Below are positions 26,901-35,118 of a stretch of DNA of 40,110 bases, piece after piece. A program made the translations under genes and the position numbers. The stretch is from a virus, in the IMG/VR virus record IMGVR_UViG_3300020469_000098, positions 1 to 40,110 of that record, one strand, 5' to 3'. The notes below the pieces were generated by a model. It was not told where the DNA came from, did not search any database, and saw only the letters and a list, made by a program, of their open reading frames with translations. How positions within the stretch are numbered: position 1 is the first letter of the stretch; each line of letters begins with the position of its first letter.

Positions 26901-28047
26901 AGAAGAAACTATTACCACCATCTTGTCCAGAATAATTACTATAAGCAGGAACTGGTGCTATTGCACCAGCACCACCAGCACCAACTCTAATAGTATAAAC
27001 TGTTCCTGGTGTTACTGATACATTATTAGCAAATGCAAGAGCACCACCTCCACCAGCTCGTCCAGTGTAGGTAGTAACATTATTACCTACATTAGATCCA
27101 CCTCCACCAGCACCAATACATAAAACAGAAACCTGAGTTACTCCAAGAGGACATGTCCAACTATAAAGTCCTGGTGCTGTCCATTCTATTTGACCTACAC
27201 CACTATTAGTTCCAGATCCTACAGGAACATATGTACCTTCATCCTGTATTAAAATACCTTCTTGATCAATAGGTGATGCTTCTATCCATCTAATACCAGT
27301 AGCATCCCTATTTAAATAATAACCATTAACTCCTGGAGAATTAGCAGAATCAATTATATTTCTTTGTATATGAACACTACCATTAATATCAAGTTTTATT
27401 ATTCCATTCGCATTTGAATCATATAAAGGAACCGTTCCTGGTTCTTCAGATCCTATTCCAACTACACCACTACTATTAACAAAGAATGTTTCAAGAGGAG
27501 TATCATTAATTTGAAACTTACCTACAGGTAAAGTTGTTCCTATACCAACTCTACATGGATCTACTGTAACAGTTAAACATTTATTACCTAACCAACTAAG
27601 ACCTCTAGATTCAAATTGTACTCTTGGTTGGGTAGATCCGATTCCAACATCACCATCATGAGTAACAGAGAATGATGTAGATCCAGCACTAACTTGAAAT
27701 AAAGCATCTGGTTGTGTAGTACCTATACCAACTCTTGGTCCAAATTGTCCATCATCAGCGTTTTTTGGTTTAGATATGATGGTAACAACCGTTCCACCTA
27801 CACCTACATTAAGTCTATGCCTTACTGTTAGATAATCCGTATCTATCTCAGCATTTACTCTTACATCACCATTAAAAGTAGCATTATTATTGACAATTAA
27901 ATCATCAACACTTAATGCTCCACCATCACCACTTAACCCACCAACTAGATCAGCATATAATTTTCCATGAACATATACATCATTACTGAATTCAGTAACT
28001 TTATGGAATCTATTTTGACTCTGATCATCGTACTGTGGAAATGTCAT
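23914..28047 (-). CDS. Large glycine-rich and beta-helix tail fibre
   Basis: A 1377-residue fibre from the ATG at 28047 (MTFPQYDDQSQNRF), which has AGAGGA about nine bases upstream and overlaps the previous stop as ATGA. Domains in order: strand repeats with VGIGTTQPDALF; a glycine-rich domain (about 307-572) opening WTAPGLYSWTCPLGVTQVSV and closing GGAVRIMWG, which is the layout of glycine-rich phage adhesin domains; five 12-residue repeats of LDVDGATTLNNT (about 676-735); and a pectin-lyase-like beta-helix (NIIYVTRDGNDNNSGFLEGD). The C-terminal module contains SHSFEYIGAGTD and TDQKGNFRIGDGL. The last two domains have counterparts in the 1933-aa fibre. An upstream TTG (28068) is in frame but lacks support. 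Confidence 0.85.
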   Translation of the reverse strand: MTFPQYDDQSQNRFHKVTEFSNDVYVHGKLYADLVGGLSGDGGALSVDDLIVNNNATFNGDVRVNAEIDTDYLTVRHRLNVGVGGTVVTIISKPKNADDGQFGPRVGIGTTQPDALFQVSAGSTSFSVTHDGDVGIGSTQPRVQFESRGLSWLGNKCLTVTVDPCRVGIGTTLPVGKFQINDTPLETFFVNSSGVVGIGSEEPGTVPLYDSNANGIIKLDINGSVHIQRNIIDSANSPGVNGYYLNRDATGIRWIEASPIDQEGILIQDEGTYVPVGSGTNSGVGQIEWTAPGLYSWTCPLGVTQVSVLCIGAGGGGSNVGNNVTTYTGRAGGGGALAFANNVSVTPGTVYTIRVGAGGAGAIAPVPAYSNYSGQDGGNSFFSDSVTNFCEAGGGEGGDSASYSNNLTKGKGGQVITGTGGDGGDGGQGSSNTTVGGGGAGGYNGAGGGSGWSATGNPAAAGSGGGGQGGAGGYGAGGGGGVGLYGLGSDGAGGQSANNGGNGGGGGSGGVDGGDASVPNVSYGPGGIGGAYGGGGGMGYHDRDVYGNGGIHQGPGGPGAGGAVRIMWGAGRSYPSTLTTNQSGGSNQSQLYSVINFKEFNSLGIGTDTLTPIQNPQNPTMIVDVNTQSYWGYNGTGPNAPIFRLSKVGVQNNNPSYDLDISGTLHATDNVKFDSQLEVDGDTFLNSKLDVDDATTLNATLDVDGGTTLNSTLDVDGATTLNNTLDVDGLATFNESTDASSPTSASVQLDGGLGVVKKVHIGGKVTVDDPTQSTDKDTGSIVTEGGVGIEKNLNVGLNAKIFGSLELESSLIDYHNLVPNPATGKNDWRLSSIGVGVSWRPSGVETENIIYVTRDGNDNNSGFLEGDAVRTIGKAAEIAKEGDTIKIRSGVYNENNPIGLRTDVTITGEDLRLVTIVPDNPTKDVFHVRRGCLIENLNFAGTSHATGHVGCGAVAFPPIQASISSGTDFQAVTGYTVLGPANEGESGRWRSPYVRNCTNFMTGSIGMKINGDHADANFTGTNNLGQDIKSMVCDSFTQYNEAGIGVSLTNNAYAQLVSIFTIGCDIGISCKTGGQCDLTNSNSSFGNFGLVADGVGDIEFTGSTNTAINGESDAVIIDQIKDIDNNYRTPFDGQGAYFHLDMSDYNDTASTAQITQPMQLVRSIKITNAGSPGDYSPSSPPIVTASLPEGPEAIFAEFSPNVAADGTLESVDVIASGRNFLPTQTVTISISGSGSAIAEANMDPIYFTISESTDSANSGTGTGTVTFNEFIPYPVKSGVTVEFVRLSRIITSSHSFEYIGAGTDLNTANPFQGGKPIPENEVVAINGGQVPFTSTDQKGNFRIGDGLTIDQTTSTIRGRDFNRAIQAQLTPLILALK
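25842..26021 (-). repeat. Five tandem 36-bp repeats inside the 1377-aa fibre
   Basis: Five 12-residue units: LEVDGDTFLNSK, LDVDDATTLNAT, LDVDGGTTLNST, LDVDGATTLNNT and LDVDGLATFNES. The central three are nearly identical in DNA. The pattern of alternating hydrophobic and polar residues suits a triple-stranded beta shaft. Confidence 0.9.
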
Positions 28048-28580
28048 GTTGGCAGATCCTCTTGACAATGACTATTAGCATATGCTCTTTGTAATAGACT
28101 TCCACCAGATAACTGTCTTATAAAATAATTACCAGTTACTCCATGTCCATGAATCCTAGTTCCATATATGTCAACACTACTACATCCTGGTTCTCCAAGT
28201 TGTAAAGTATTGGATGATCTAATTTCAATATCCTCTGCTTCAAGAACTATTTTTCTACCTTTAATTAAAACTTCTCCACCACCTTTAGCAGTAAGTGCTA
28301 TCTGTCCACCATTAAAAGTACATAAAGTAATACCAACACCACCCTTACCTTCTTGATTACCATATATCTCTATAGCCTTATCATTAAATAATTGAAAATT
28401 ACCTCCATTCTGGAGTCCCATTATATTAGTATCACCACTATCAGTTGCCCCAAATAAATTATACACCATCTCCCCATTAAGACCCATCTGAGGATTTCCA
28501 GCGTCAATCCTAAAATTTGGGCTAAAGGAAATAAATTGCCTCTTTTGCCAGTTTTGTATATCAGAGGGTCTTTCTGCCAT
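28044..28580 (-). CDS. Baseplate spike-like beta-helix protein (gp5 C-terminal domain-like)
   Basis: A 178-residue protein. Residues about 75-140 have regular short strands (IALTAKGGGEVLIKGRKIVL, then EAEDIEIRSSNTLQL), like the triple-stranded beta-helix needle of T4 gp5 and VgrG. The N-terminal part (FISFSPNFRIDAGNP) and the Cys/His-bearing end (NSHCQEDLPT) are unassigned. It follows the gp5-like hub gene directly, behind a GATAAATA late element. T4 gp5 carries its OB fold and needle in one chain, so this gene may supply the needle half separately. It is not a PAAR protein by eye. The role is inferred from strand pattern and position. Confidence 0.6.
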   Translation of the reverse strand: MAERPSDIQNWQKRQFISFSPNFRIDAGNPQMGLNGEMVYNLFGATDSGDTNIMGLQNGGNFQLFNDKAIEIYGNQEGKGGVGITLCTFNGGQIALTAKGGGEVLIKGRKIVLEAEDIEIRSSNTLQLGEPGCSSVDIYGTRIHGHGVTGNYFIRQLSGGSLLQRAYANSHCQEDLPT

Positions 28581-28601
28581 ATCTTATGTTCTCGTAATAG
28601 T

Positions 28602-28609
28602 TATTTATC
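28602..28609 (-). promoter_or_regulatory. Late promoter element (GATAAATA)
   Basis: GATAAATA on the minus strand matches the T4-type late box at seven of eight positions. It sits immediately after the stop of the gp5-like gene and 21 bases before the ATG of the spike-like gene. It should drive the run from the spike through the collagen fibres to the oxygenase. Confidence 0.7.
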
Positions 28610-30670
28610 TTAACTAATACAATCGATTACTTCTTTGACTTCACCCTGATAAGTTGGTCTAGGTTTTAATGATGGTTTTAGTATAGCACCAGATCCAGTT
28701 TCACTTACTATTTTAATCTTAGGCAACTGTTCAACATTCTTTACACTAAACTTTTCAGGATCAGGTGGAGATAATCTAACTATTCTTCCAGAATTATCGA
28801 TGTAAGGTTTATAAGTATTTCCATCATTATCAGTAAATGAATCTGTTGAAGTATATCCAATACCTGGTTTCACTACAACCACATGATCTACAACATAAGG
28901 TGGTTTAGATTCCAATTCTGGTTCTGGAACAGGATAGTTCTCACCTTGAGTAACAATATAAGCATCTGTGACTTGACCATAAGTAGGAGAATCTTCATCC
29001 TCATCTATTTCAGTCCTAGCAATCGCACCATATCCTTGTTTACAATCATCAGTAATTTCAATAAATGGTGGTGACTGATATCCAATTCCACCACTTAATA
29101 AATCTATTCCAATAATACTACCAGTTGATCCAGCTTCATCATTAACAATAGATCCTAAAATTGCCTTTCCTATTGCTCCAGCACCACCACCACCAAATAT
29201 CTCAATCTTTAATCCACCACATTTAGTAGGAGGTCCAGCATAACACTCACCAAGAGGACTCTTATTACCAGGAACATTAACACTTGGATTTAAGAAATCA
29301 AATACACCCAAAGAACCAGTTGCTATACTTAAACCCTGTGCTCCACCAACTATTCCTCCAGTCAGTCCATCAGCAACATTAGCAAGATCTAGAATAGCAT
29401 CAACACCAAGATCAATAGCATTTTTAGGTCCCTTACCAACGACCCACTCCTTTATACCAAAATCATATTCTTGCTTTGAATTACACTTAAATATATTACT
29501 AAGATTCATTAATTTCTTAGCACCACCCCTTAAAAATCCACCAACATCAAATCCACCTAATAGATCAGTAATTCCACCCAAAGGATTAGCAAATCCTTTT
29601 GTTATACCACCAATAATATCATTCATTATACCACCAACAAATTGTTGAGCAACACATTTAGCAAAATTAGTTACATTCTCAGCAATTTTACTCAATAATC
29701 CCTTAATTGTATTCTTAAGTGATCCAAGTATTTTCTGACCCACACATGGAATAGCATCCTCTACACCTTGAATCATTGGTATTAATGATGCTTGTGCTTT
29801 AGCACCAGCAACTTTAGCTAAATTATCTTTACCAGTGGCAGCTAGAGTAGTAGCATAAGTTGTTTTGTATACTTTATCCAATCCACCCTGTATTTGCCCA
29901 ACCAATCCATTATCTACTAAATTTTTAGTCATCATACCACTTAATTTAGTGGCACTAGACATCATTTCAGACGCTGCACTATCAAGTCTACCTTTAAGAG
30001 CACTACCAGTTAATCCAGATGCTTTTATATCACTTACAACATTCTCCAATTCATTAGATATTTCATTTATAGCACCCTCTGGAGGACCACCAGCAAATGT
30101 AATAGTCTGACCTAACTTACTTGAAGCACCTTTTATTTCTCTCTTCAAAGTAGACTTTAATTTATTAACCGTCTCTGGTGGTAATAATCTAGGAGATTCA
30201 TTAGTTGAAGCATTCATCTCATTAGATTGAATCTTAGTAAAAAGAACATTAGGTTCTTCAATCTTACTTGTAAATCCAGTATATGGTTGGAATGGTCCAG
30301 CATAATCTTGAACTGGAGCATATCTTGAACTACCAAGAATACCAAAAATTACAGGAAGTTGAGCATCTTCACCATCCATGAAGAATCCCATAACATTATC
30401 ACCTGGTGATAATTTAACACTAGTTGCTCTACCACCTTTACCCGATCCAGCAGTTGATGGTAATAATACCTGTGCCCAAGGAAGATCTTCATCTGGAAGT
30501 TCTTTTAAACTATGAGGATGATACCCCATAATACGGACCTTTACTCTATTTCCCCAACCAGCACCATTGATTTGATCACCTTGAGCCTTCTCTGGTGCTA
30601 CCTGACCTACCCACCAGAGTAAACCATCTCTTCCTACAAAATTACTTTTTAATAAACTTTCTTCTATCAT
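28610..30670 (-). CDS. gp5-like baseplate hub protein with OB fold, no visible lysozyme
   Basis: A 686-residue protein. Residues about 15-115 look like the gp5/VgrG OB domain: GLLWWVGQVAPE, WGNRVKVRIMGYHP, DLPWAQVLLPST, then SPGDNVMGFFMDGEDAQLPV and IFGILG. The centre (about 180-470) is helical and Gly/Ala-rich. The last 200 residues have repeated GGIGYQSPP / GIGYTSTD strands. T4 gp5 has a lysozyme domain after its OB fold; I find no Glu-Asp-Thr lysozyme layout here, so this hub probably does not cut peptidoglycan itself. The ATG overlaps the gp27-like stop as ATGA, matching the physical gp27-gp5 contact in T4. Confidence 0.75.
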   Translation of the reverse strand: MIEESLLKSNFVGRDGLLWWVGQVAPEKAQGDQINGAGWGNRVKVRIMGYHPHSLKELPDEDLPWAQVLLPSTAGSGKGGRATSVKLSPGDNVMGFFMDGEDAQLPVIFGILGSSRYAPVQDYAGPFQPYTGFTSKIEEPNVLFTKIQSNEMNASTNESPRLLPPETVNKLKSTLKREIKGASSKLGQTITFAGGPPEGAINEISNELENVVSDIKASGLTGSALKGRLDSAASEMMSSATKLSGMMTKNLVDNGLVGQIQGGLDKVYKTTYATTLAATGKDNLAKVAGAKAQASLIPMIQGVEDAIPCVGQKILGSLKNTIKGLLSKIAENVTNFAKCVAQQFVGGIMNDIIGGITKGFANPLGGITDLLGGFDVGGFLRGGAKKLMNLSNIFKCNSKQEYDFGIKEWVVGKGPKNAIDLGVDAILDLANVADGLTGGIVGGAQGLSIATGSLGVFDFLNPSVNVPGNKSPLGECYAGPPTKCGGLKIEIFGGGGAGAIGKAILGSIVNDEAGSTGSIIGIDLLSGGIGYQSPPFIEITDDCKQGYGAIARTEIDEDEDSPTYGQVTDAYIVTQGENYPVPEPELESKPPYVVDHVVVVKPGIGYTSTDSFTDNDGNTYKPYIDNSGRIVRLSPPDPEKFSVKNVEQLPKIKIVSETGSGAILKPSLKPRPTYQGEVKEVIDCIS

Positions 30671-31965
30671 TTTTCTTGTGGTCCGAATGTATCTCTAATT
30701 AATTCTAATGATGTATAAGAATTTTGAGTATCAAAATGATGACATAATGCCTTAATCATATATAGACCACTCTGCTGTTGATCTATATCAGATCTTTTTT
30801 CTCTATCAACTTTAGGAACTTCAACCTTAATAACATCACCAGCTTTCAAATTAGTGTTTGAAGGTATAAGCATAGTAACAACTTGCGTATTAATAAGATT
30901 ATATCTCATCATAGTTTGAGATTGAACTAAACCTGGATCAGCATTCAAAGCAGTAGAAACACCGACTTCTAAAGTTCCCATATCTAACACAGCAGTTATA
31001 TTTCTACTCGGAGATGATTTTAATTCTTCTGGAATTTGAGGTTTCTCACCTAAAGCAGTAAATTTTCCAGCATAATCATTATATGTAAACAATCCTTTAT
31101 CATATGGTGTATATTCAAAGGTCATAGGATTCATAAACATACGATGACTACAAAATGCTCCTTTTCTCAAGTTACCAATCAAATCCTGATTTCTATCAGT
31201 TGAGTACTGTAGAATATTAAAATCATTATTAGTCTTAACACTCTTCACAACTTCACTAAAGAAATATTCATATTCAGATGGTTTTTCAGAAACTAAATCA
31301 TCAACTGATCTATAGTTAAACCCATCTTTTGTTTCAAAGAATACAAATCCTGCGGTAGAATCATCTTCATTCTTAGATTTTGCCGAAACAGATTTAGATG
31401 CTAACCAAGTAATAATAGTAAATGGTTTTCTCATATTACCAATAAAACCATACTTATTCTGAGTTTTATCTATCTTCAAATTTTTATTAGTTTTCAAGTA
31501 CTCTTTAAGAATTTTTTCTACCGAATCTGATATAGCAGAAGAGGGAAACTTTCTACCAATTCTAGAAGTTTCATTCGTAATATTCTCTCTAGAACAAAGA
31601 TTTAATACAAAAGTTTCTTTACTAGTCTCACTCACAACATTAGTAATACTTTCCACATAAAGATATTTTTCTGGTTCATCTGAAAAATCTAATCCAGGAT
31701 TTGTTTCACTATTACCAGCAATTTTGAAAGATAGTTGTTCTCCACCCCTTAAAGGCAATCCATTATAAATTGACTGTAGTTTTCCTTCTGGACCTTCTAT
31801 AGCATCACCAGTACTCTGAACTAATGCCTTAGCAGTTATTACAGGTGAAAATATATTCTCAAAATATTCAAACATAACAGTTTTACCTTTAAGATCAACG
31901 GTATTTGATCCGTCTGCTGATCTTAATGTAAAATCTTCATATTGTGATGGATCTTTTGCTGACAT
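30667..31965 (-). CDS. gp27-like baseplate hub protein
   Basis: A 432-residue protein, close in length to T4 gp27 (391). It starts MSAKDPSQYEDFTLRSADG, with an early strand pair (GKTVMFEYFENIFSPVITA) typical of the tail-tube-like hub domain. The C-terminal part reads NLKAGDVIKVEVPK and SGLYMIKALCHHFDTQNSYT, the usual ending of phage hub proteins of the gp27/gpD/gp44 group. In T4, gp27 trimers form the hub ring between tail tube and gp5. It overlaps its neighbours on both sides (TAATG and ATGA), consistent with stoichiometric expression with the gp5-like partner. Confidence 0.78.
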   Translation of the reverse strand: MSAKDPSQYEDFTLRSADGSNTVDLKGKTVMFEYFENIFSPVITAKALVQSTGDAIEGPEGKLQSIYNGLPLRGGEQLSFKIAGNSETNPGLDFSDEPEKYLYVESITNVVSETSKETFVLNLCSRENITNETSRIGRKFPSSAISDSVEKILKEYLKTNKNLKIDKTQNKYGFIGNMRKPFTIITWLASKSVSAKSKNEDDSTAGFVFFETKDGFNYRSVDDLVSEKPSEYEYFFSEVVKSVKTNNDFNILQYSTDRNQDLIGNLRKGAFCSHRMFMNPMTFEYTPYDKGLFTYNDYAGKFTALGEKPQIPEELKSSPSRNITAVLDMGTLEVGVSTALNADPGLVQSQTMMRYNLINTQVVTMLIPSNTNLKAGDVIKVEVPKVDREKRSDIDQQQSGLYMIKALCHHFDTQNSYTSLELIRDTFGPQEK

Positions 31966-33437
31966 TATAAGTACGCTGTTGAAATAGCCTCTACGGCTAA
32001 CATATATTTATTTGCTTCACGAGAGGAAGAACTCTGAGTCATATTAGATCTCTTTGGAGTTGGTTTTGGTGCTGGTTTACTACCAGAACCACCAGACATA
32101 GAAGGTATGAATATAGTTTGTGGTAATCTATTTGTTTTAATCTTCTGATCTATAATTTGTTTAGACTCTTTAGCAATGTTTTTTAACTCAGGTATTATTG
32201 TTTTCTCTGCTTGCTGAAGCACATTAAATACTTCAGTAACCTTTTTCTCAATCTTTGGAAGTTCTCTTTTGAGAGACTCTTTCAATTTAGTTACAGTTTC
32301 TTCAAATAATTCTTCAGCCTCATCCTCAGTAACAAATCCCTTCTCCTCCTGTACCTGTCTAACAAGAGTGCGATATAATTGATTTGCTGCTTTCTTCTTA
32401 GTAAGATTACTCTGTTCTGTATTCGCAATAATTTTTTCTATAAATTCAACACCATAAGTTTTAACACTATCAGCAGGAATAACTGCTTCATCCTTATGAA
32501 GATATGCTAATCCATCTTTCTTAACCTTTGATGTTCCATCCTTATACATTTCAAAACCACTATCTTCACCAGGATCTAGTTTAAATTCTTCATTAGTATC
32601 TTTCTTAGTTAAATCTTCTTCTTTTGGTGTAGTTTTAGTCCCTTCGACTTCATTTTTCTTTTTATCATCCTCTTTCGGTTTTTCATCTTTTTTATCATCT
32701 TCTTTTGGTGGTTCTTCTTTTGGTGGTTCCTCTTCCTCTTTCTCTTCCTCCATCCCCATATCATCTTCAAACTTACCAAGCATTTCCTCTGCTTTATCTA
32801 GACCCATTTCGTCAGTCTTAGTCATATTAAAGGCTTCTTGTTCAAGATCCCTACTTAATTTATTGAATCCTAGATTAATATCATTAAAAGTCTCTTGTAT
32901 CTTTGCTTGCTCATCAAAGAATAATAAATTTTTAATCTGATCAAGGGTCGCAGTAACTGCTCCACCAATCTGACTAAAAATCCCAAATACATCACTGAGA
33001 AATCCAGTAAACATACTAACTACTCTTTTAATAAATCCAATTAATTGACCAATTCGTTTTAAAATTGATGGTAAAGTAGTAACTGCCCACCCAATTAAAA
33101 GTATACCAAAGAAATCTAATATTCTACCAAGAAATCCTTTAGTACTCCTGAATATATTTTTTTGTAAGAAATTAGTTGGTCCTACAGAACTAGATGCTTC
33201 AATCATATCTTCACGATCTTTCCTTCTAATATTCTGTAATCTTTTACTAAAAAATGAAGAATCTTGACGTATTAATTTTCTTTTACCTCTAATATTTTTA
33301 TTAGTTTGTTGACTAACAAAATTGGATGATTTAAATGCAGATGATAAAGATTTAGAAACATTGGATAATGATTGCCCAATCTTTCTAATACTAACGGTAT
33401 TCTTAGATAAAAATCTTACTGTTTTCTGCTGTGCCAT
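31965..33437 (-). CDS. Tape-measure-like tail protein (second of two)
   Basis: A 490-residue protein. A basic N-terminal region (about 1-80) is followed by a hydrophobic stretch (about 102-165) with the motif LDFFGILLIGWAVTTLPSI. Then comes a Glu/Lys/Pro low-complexity linker (about 226-290) and helices to the end. YLHKDEAVIPADSVKTYG (about 311-328) resembles the 'H..EaVvP' box common in tail tape-measure proteins. The FF.ILL.GW motif is shared with the 500-aa protein just upstream, suggesting a duplicated or split tape measure. T4 gp29 has 590 residues. The ATG comes four bases after the neighbour's stop. The role is inferred. Confidence 0.55.
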   Translation of the reverse strand: MAQQKTVRFLSKNTVSIRKIGQSLSNVSKSLSSAFKSSNFVSQQTNKNIRGKRKLIRQDSSFFSKRLQNIRRKDREDMIEASSSVGPTNFLQKNIFRSTKGFLGRILDFFGILLIGWAVTTLPSILKRIGQLIGFIKRVVSMFTGFLSDVFGIFSQIGGAVTATLDQIKNLLFFDEQAKIQETFNDINLGFNKLSRDLEQEAFNMTKTDEMGLDKAEEMLGKFEDDMGMEEEKEEEEPPKEEPPKEDDKKDEKPKEDDKKKNEVEGTKTTPKEEDLTKKDTNEEFKLDPGEDSGFEMYKDGTSKVKKDGLAYLHKDEAVIPADSVKTYGVEFIEKIIANTEQSNLTKKKAANQLYRTLVRQVQEEKGFVTEDEAEELFEETVTKLKESLKRELPKIEKKVTEVFNVLQQAEKTIIPELKNIAKESKQIIDQKIKTNRLPQTIFIPSMSGGSGSKPAPKPTPKRSNMTQSSSSREANKYMLAVEAISTAYL

Positions 33438-33441
33438 ATAT

Positions 33442-34944
33442 CTATGCTAACGCTGGTGAAATATTAAACATCTTATATGAGATATAAACATGAAGATTTG
33501 TTGGATCAACTGCTGCTATCATAGGGTATCCTGTTGCGGATCCACCTTTAACTCCACCCTGTTGTTGATCTCCACCACCATCAGAACTGGGCATTGGTAC
33601 AACCACTGGAGGTAACTCTGGTTCTTGTCCAATAGATGACATATCCATATCTCTTTTGGATCTTAAATTCTTAATATCCTTTATTTCATTCTTTGGTGTT
33701 ATTTTTGACTCTAAAGTTTTTATACGTTCTCCATACTGATCATTATAACCATCTAATGCTTTTTCAAATGATTTAGCACCAGATCTTCCAGTACCAAAAT
33801 CATCTCTTTCTGGTTTTTGTAATTTTATTTCGTTGAGTAAATCCTGATCACTTATAGGTGACATCATGCTAGGCATAATATTACCATCATCAGATGGTGT
33901 AACACCTTGTTTATTTTTTTGTATTGCGTTATCTACCTGCTGATATCCAATATTAAAACCAACAGTGTTTAATATGAATGCAGTAAATTTTGGCCAGAAT
34001 CCAGGTGCCGTAGTTAAAGATCTAGTAAGTAACTGAGTAAGAGTAAGTGTAGTCATTCCACCAGTTGCTGCTGCTAAACTTTCTCCTGCTGGTTTACCAG
34101 CATAAGTATCAAGACCAAAACTAATAAGTCCAGCAGAACCTACACCAAGAGTATTTTGCAGCAATCCACTTTTTGGATTTACAGAACCAGGTTTTGGAAT
34201 ACCTCCTCTTCCAAGAGATCTAAATGGATTTTTCAACCCTCTCAAAAATGCTATAGATGCTCTTGTAATCATATTTCCAAGCATCCTTATAGGAGTTATG
34301 AAAATCTTATTACGACCAAACCTACCAATCCTAAGACCTATTACACCTAATGTTAAAAGAACACCTTTAAATGCTAATTTAAATGACAGTAAAACAGCAG
34401 CTATTGTACCTAATGTTCCAATAACATTACGTGCTAATTTATTTAATGCTACCTTATTACCATCAGCCAAAAATCCATAAGCTTTTATTAACTTATCACC
34501 AAGCCATCCAGTTAATAATATAGTAAAGAAATTTGCTAATTTACCCAACCCAAATTGAGTTTTCTTGCCTAGAGATCTAAGTGGAGAAAATAAAGCATTT
34601 TGTATTCCTTGTTCAATTATACCTTCCTTTCCCTTTCTTAATCCTTGTTGTGCTGCTTGTCTTTCTCTCTGTGCCTCTGCTTCTTCTCTTTGACGATCTA
34701 ATTGTGATTGAACTGCTAAATTGGATCTAATAAGAGATAATGAAAATGTTAATTGATTTACTTGACCTGATATATTCTGTAAACTTTGAGATACATTATT
34801 CAAAGATAAACTATTCTGAGCTATTATATTATCAGATATACTATCATTAGGTGGAGCTACAGCCCTTCCCGTAAACGCTGAAGAAGATACATTTCTTCTA
34901 ACAGCTCTTATTCCTCCTGCTATTGGCGATGATAGTTCAGCCAT
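33442..34944 (-). CDS. Tape-measure-like tail protein (first of two; gp29 candidate)
   Basis: A 500-residue protein. The N-terminal 130 residues are helical with a strong coiled-coil stretch (SQLDRQREEAEAQRERQAAQ). Two hydrophobic segments follow, about 134-160 (LANFFTILLTGWLGDKLIKA) and about 171-205 (IGTLGTIAAVLLSFKLAFKG), as in tape-measure proteins that enter the host membrane. It lies immediately after gp26-gp51, exactly where the tape measure sits after the two assembly chaperones in lambda-type tails. Its ATG lies inside the end of gp51 (eight-base overlap). T4 gp29 is similar in size. The call rests on topology and order rather than on recognised residues. Confidence 0.6.
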   Translation of the reverse strand: MAELSSPIAGGIRAVRRNVSSSAFTGRAVAPPNDSISDNIIAQNSLSLNNVSQSLQNISGQVNQLTFSLSLIRSNLAVQSQLDRQREEAEAQRERQAAQQGLRKGKEGIIEQGIQNALFSPLRSLGKKTQFGLGKLANFFTILLTGWLGDKLIKAYGFLADGNKVALNKLARNVIGTLGTIAAVLLSFKLAFKGVLLTLGVIGLRIGRFGRNKIFITPIRMLGNMITRASIAFLRGLKNPFRSLGRGGIPKPGSVNPKSGLLQNTLGVGSAGLISFGLDTYAGKPAGESLAAATGGMTTLTLTQLLTRSLTTAPGFWPKFTAFILNTVGFNIGYQQVDNAIQKNKQGVTPSDDGNIMPSMMSPISDQDLLNEIKLQKPERDDFGTGRSGAKSFEKALDGYNDQYGERIKTLESKITPKNEIKDIKNLRSKRDMDMSSIGQEPELPPVVVPMPSSDGGGDQQQGGVKGGSATGYPMIAAVDPTNLHVYISYKMFNISPALA

Positions 34945-35116
34945 TCGATGCTTGTTGTGCTTTTAAATTTTCTTCTTCAATATACTGTTGTAAAAGAGTT
35001 AAATAAATTTCTCTTTCCCAAGGCATCATATTTTCTAGCTCTGTTAAGCTATATTTATGGTGCTGCATGAGGGCAAAGTTAATTTTATAGTATGACGCAA
35101 GATCTTCATGCGACAT
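34937..35116 (-). CDS. 51: gp51-like baseplate hub assembly / tape-measure chaperone
   Basis: A 59-residue ORF, MSHEDLASYYKINFALMQHH, then KYSLTELENMMPWEREIYLT, then a polar helix. 'L..Y....F.l....yS..ele.M.PWEReiY..ll...' is the conserved pattern of T4 gp51-type and lambda T-like chaperone segments. It begins two bases after the gp26 stop in the -1 frame and overlaps the next gene by eight bases. It has no clear Shine-Dalgarno of its own. It is small enough to be missed by length filters. It may be made both alone and as a fusion to gp26 by frameshifting at 35125-35131. In T4, gp51 is needed for hub assembly and absent from the particle. Confidence 0.82.
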   Translation of the reverse strand: MSHEDLASYYKINFALMQHHKYSLTELENMMPWEREIYLTLLQQYIEEENLKAQQASNG

Positions 35117-35118
35117 AC

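Noticed and set aside
28048-28068. TTG at 28068 as start of the large glycine-rich fibre
   Set aside because: The ATG at 28047 has an AGAGGA ribosome site and an ATGA overlap with the previous stop.
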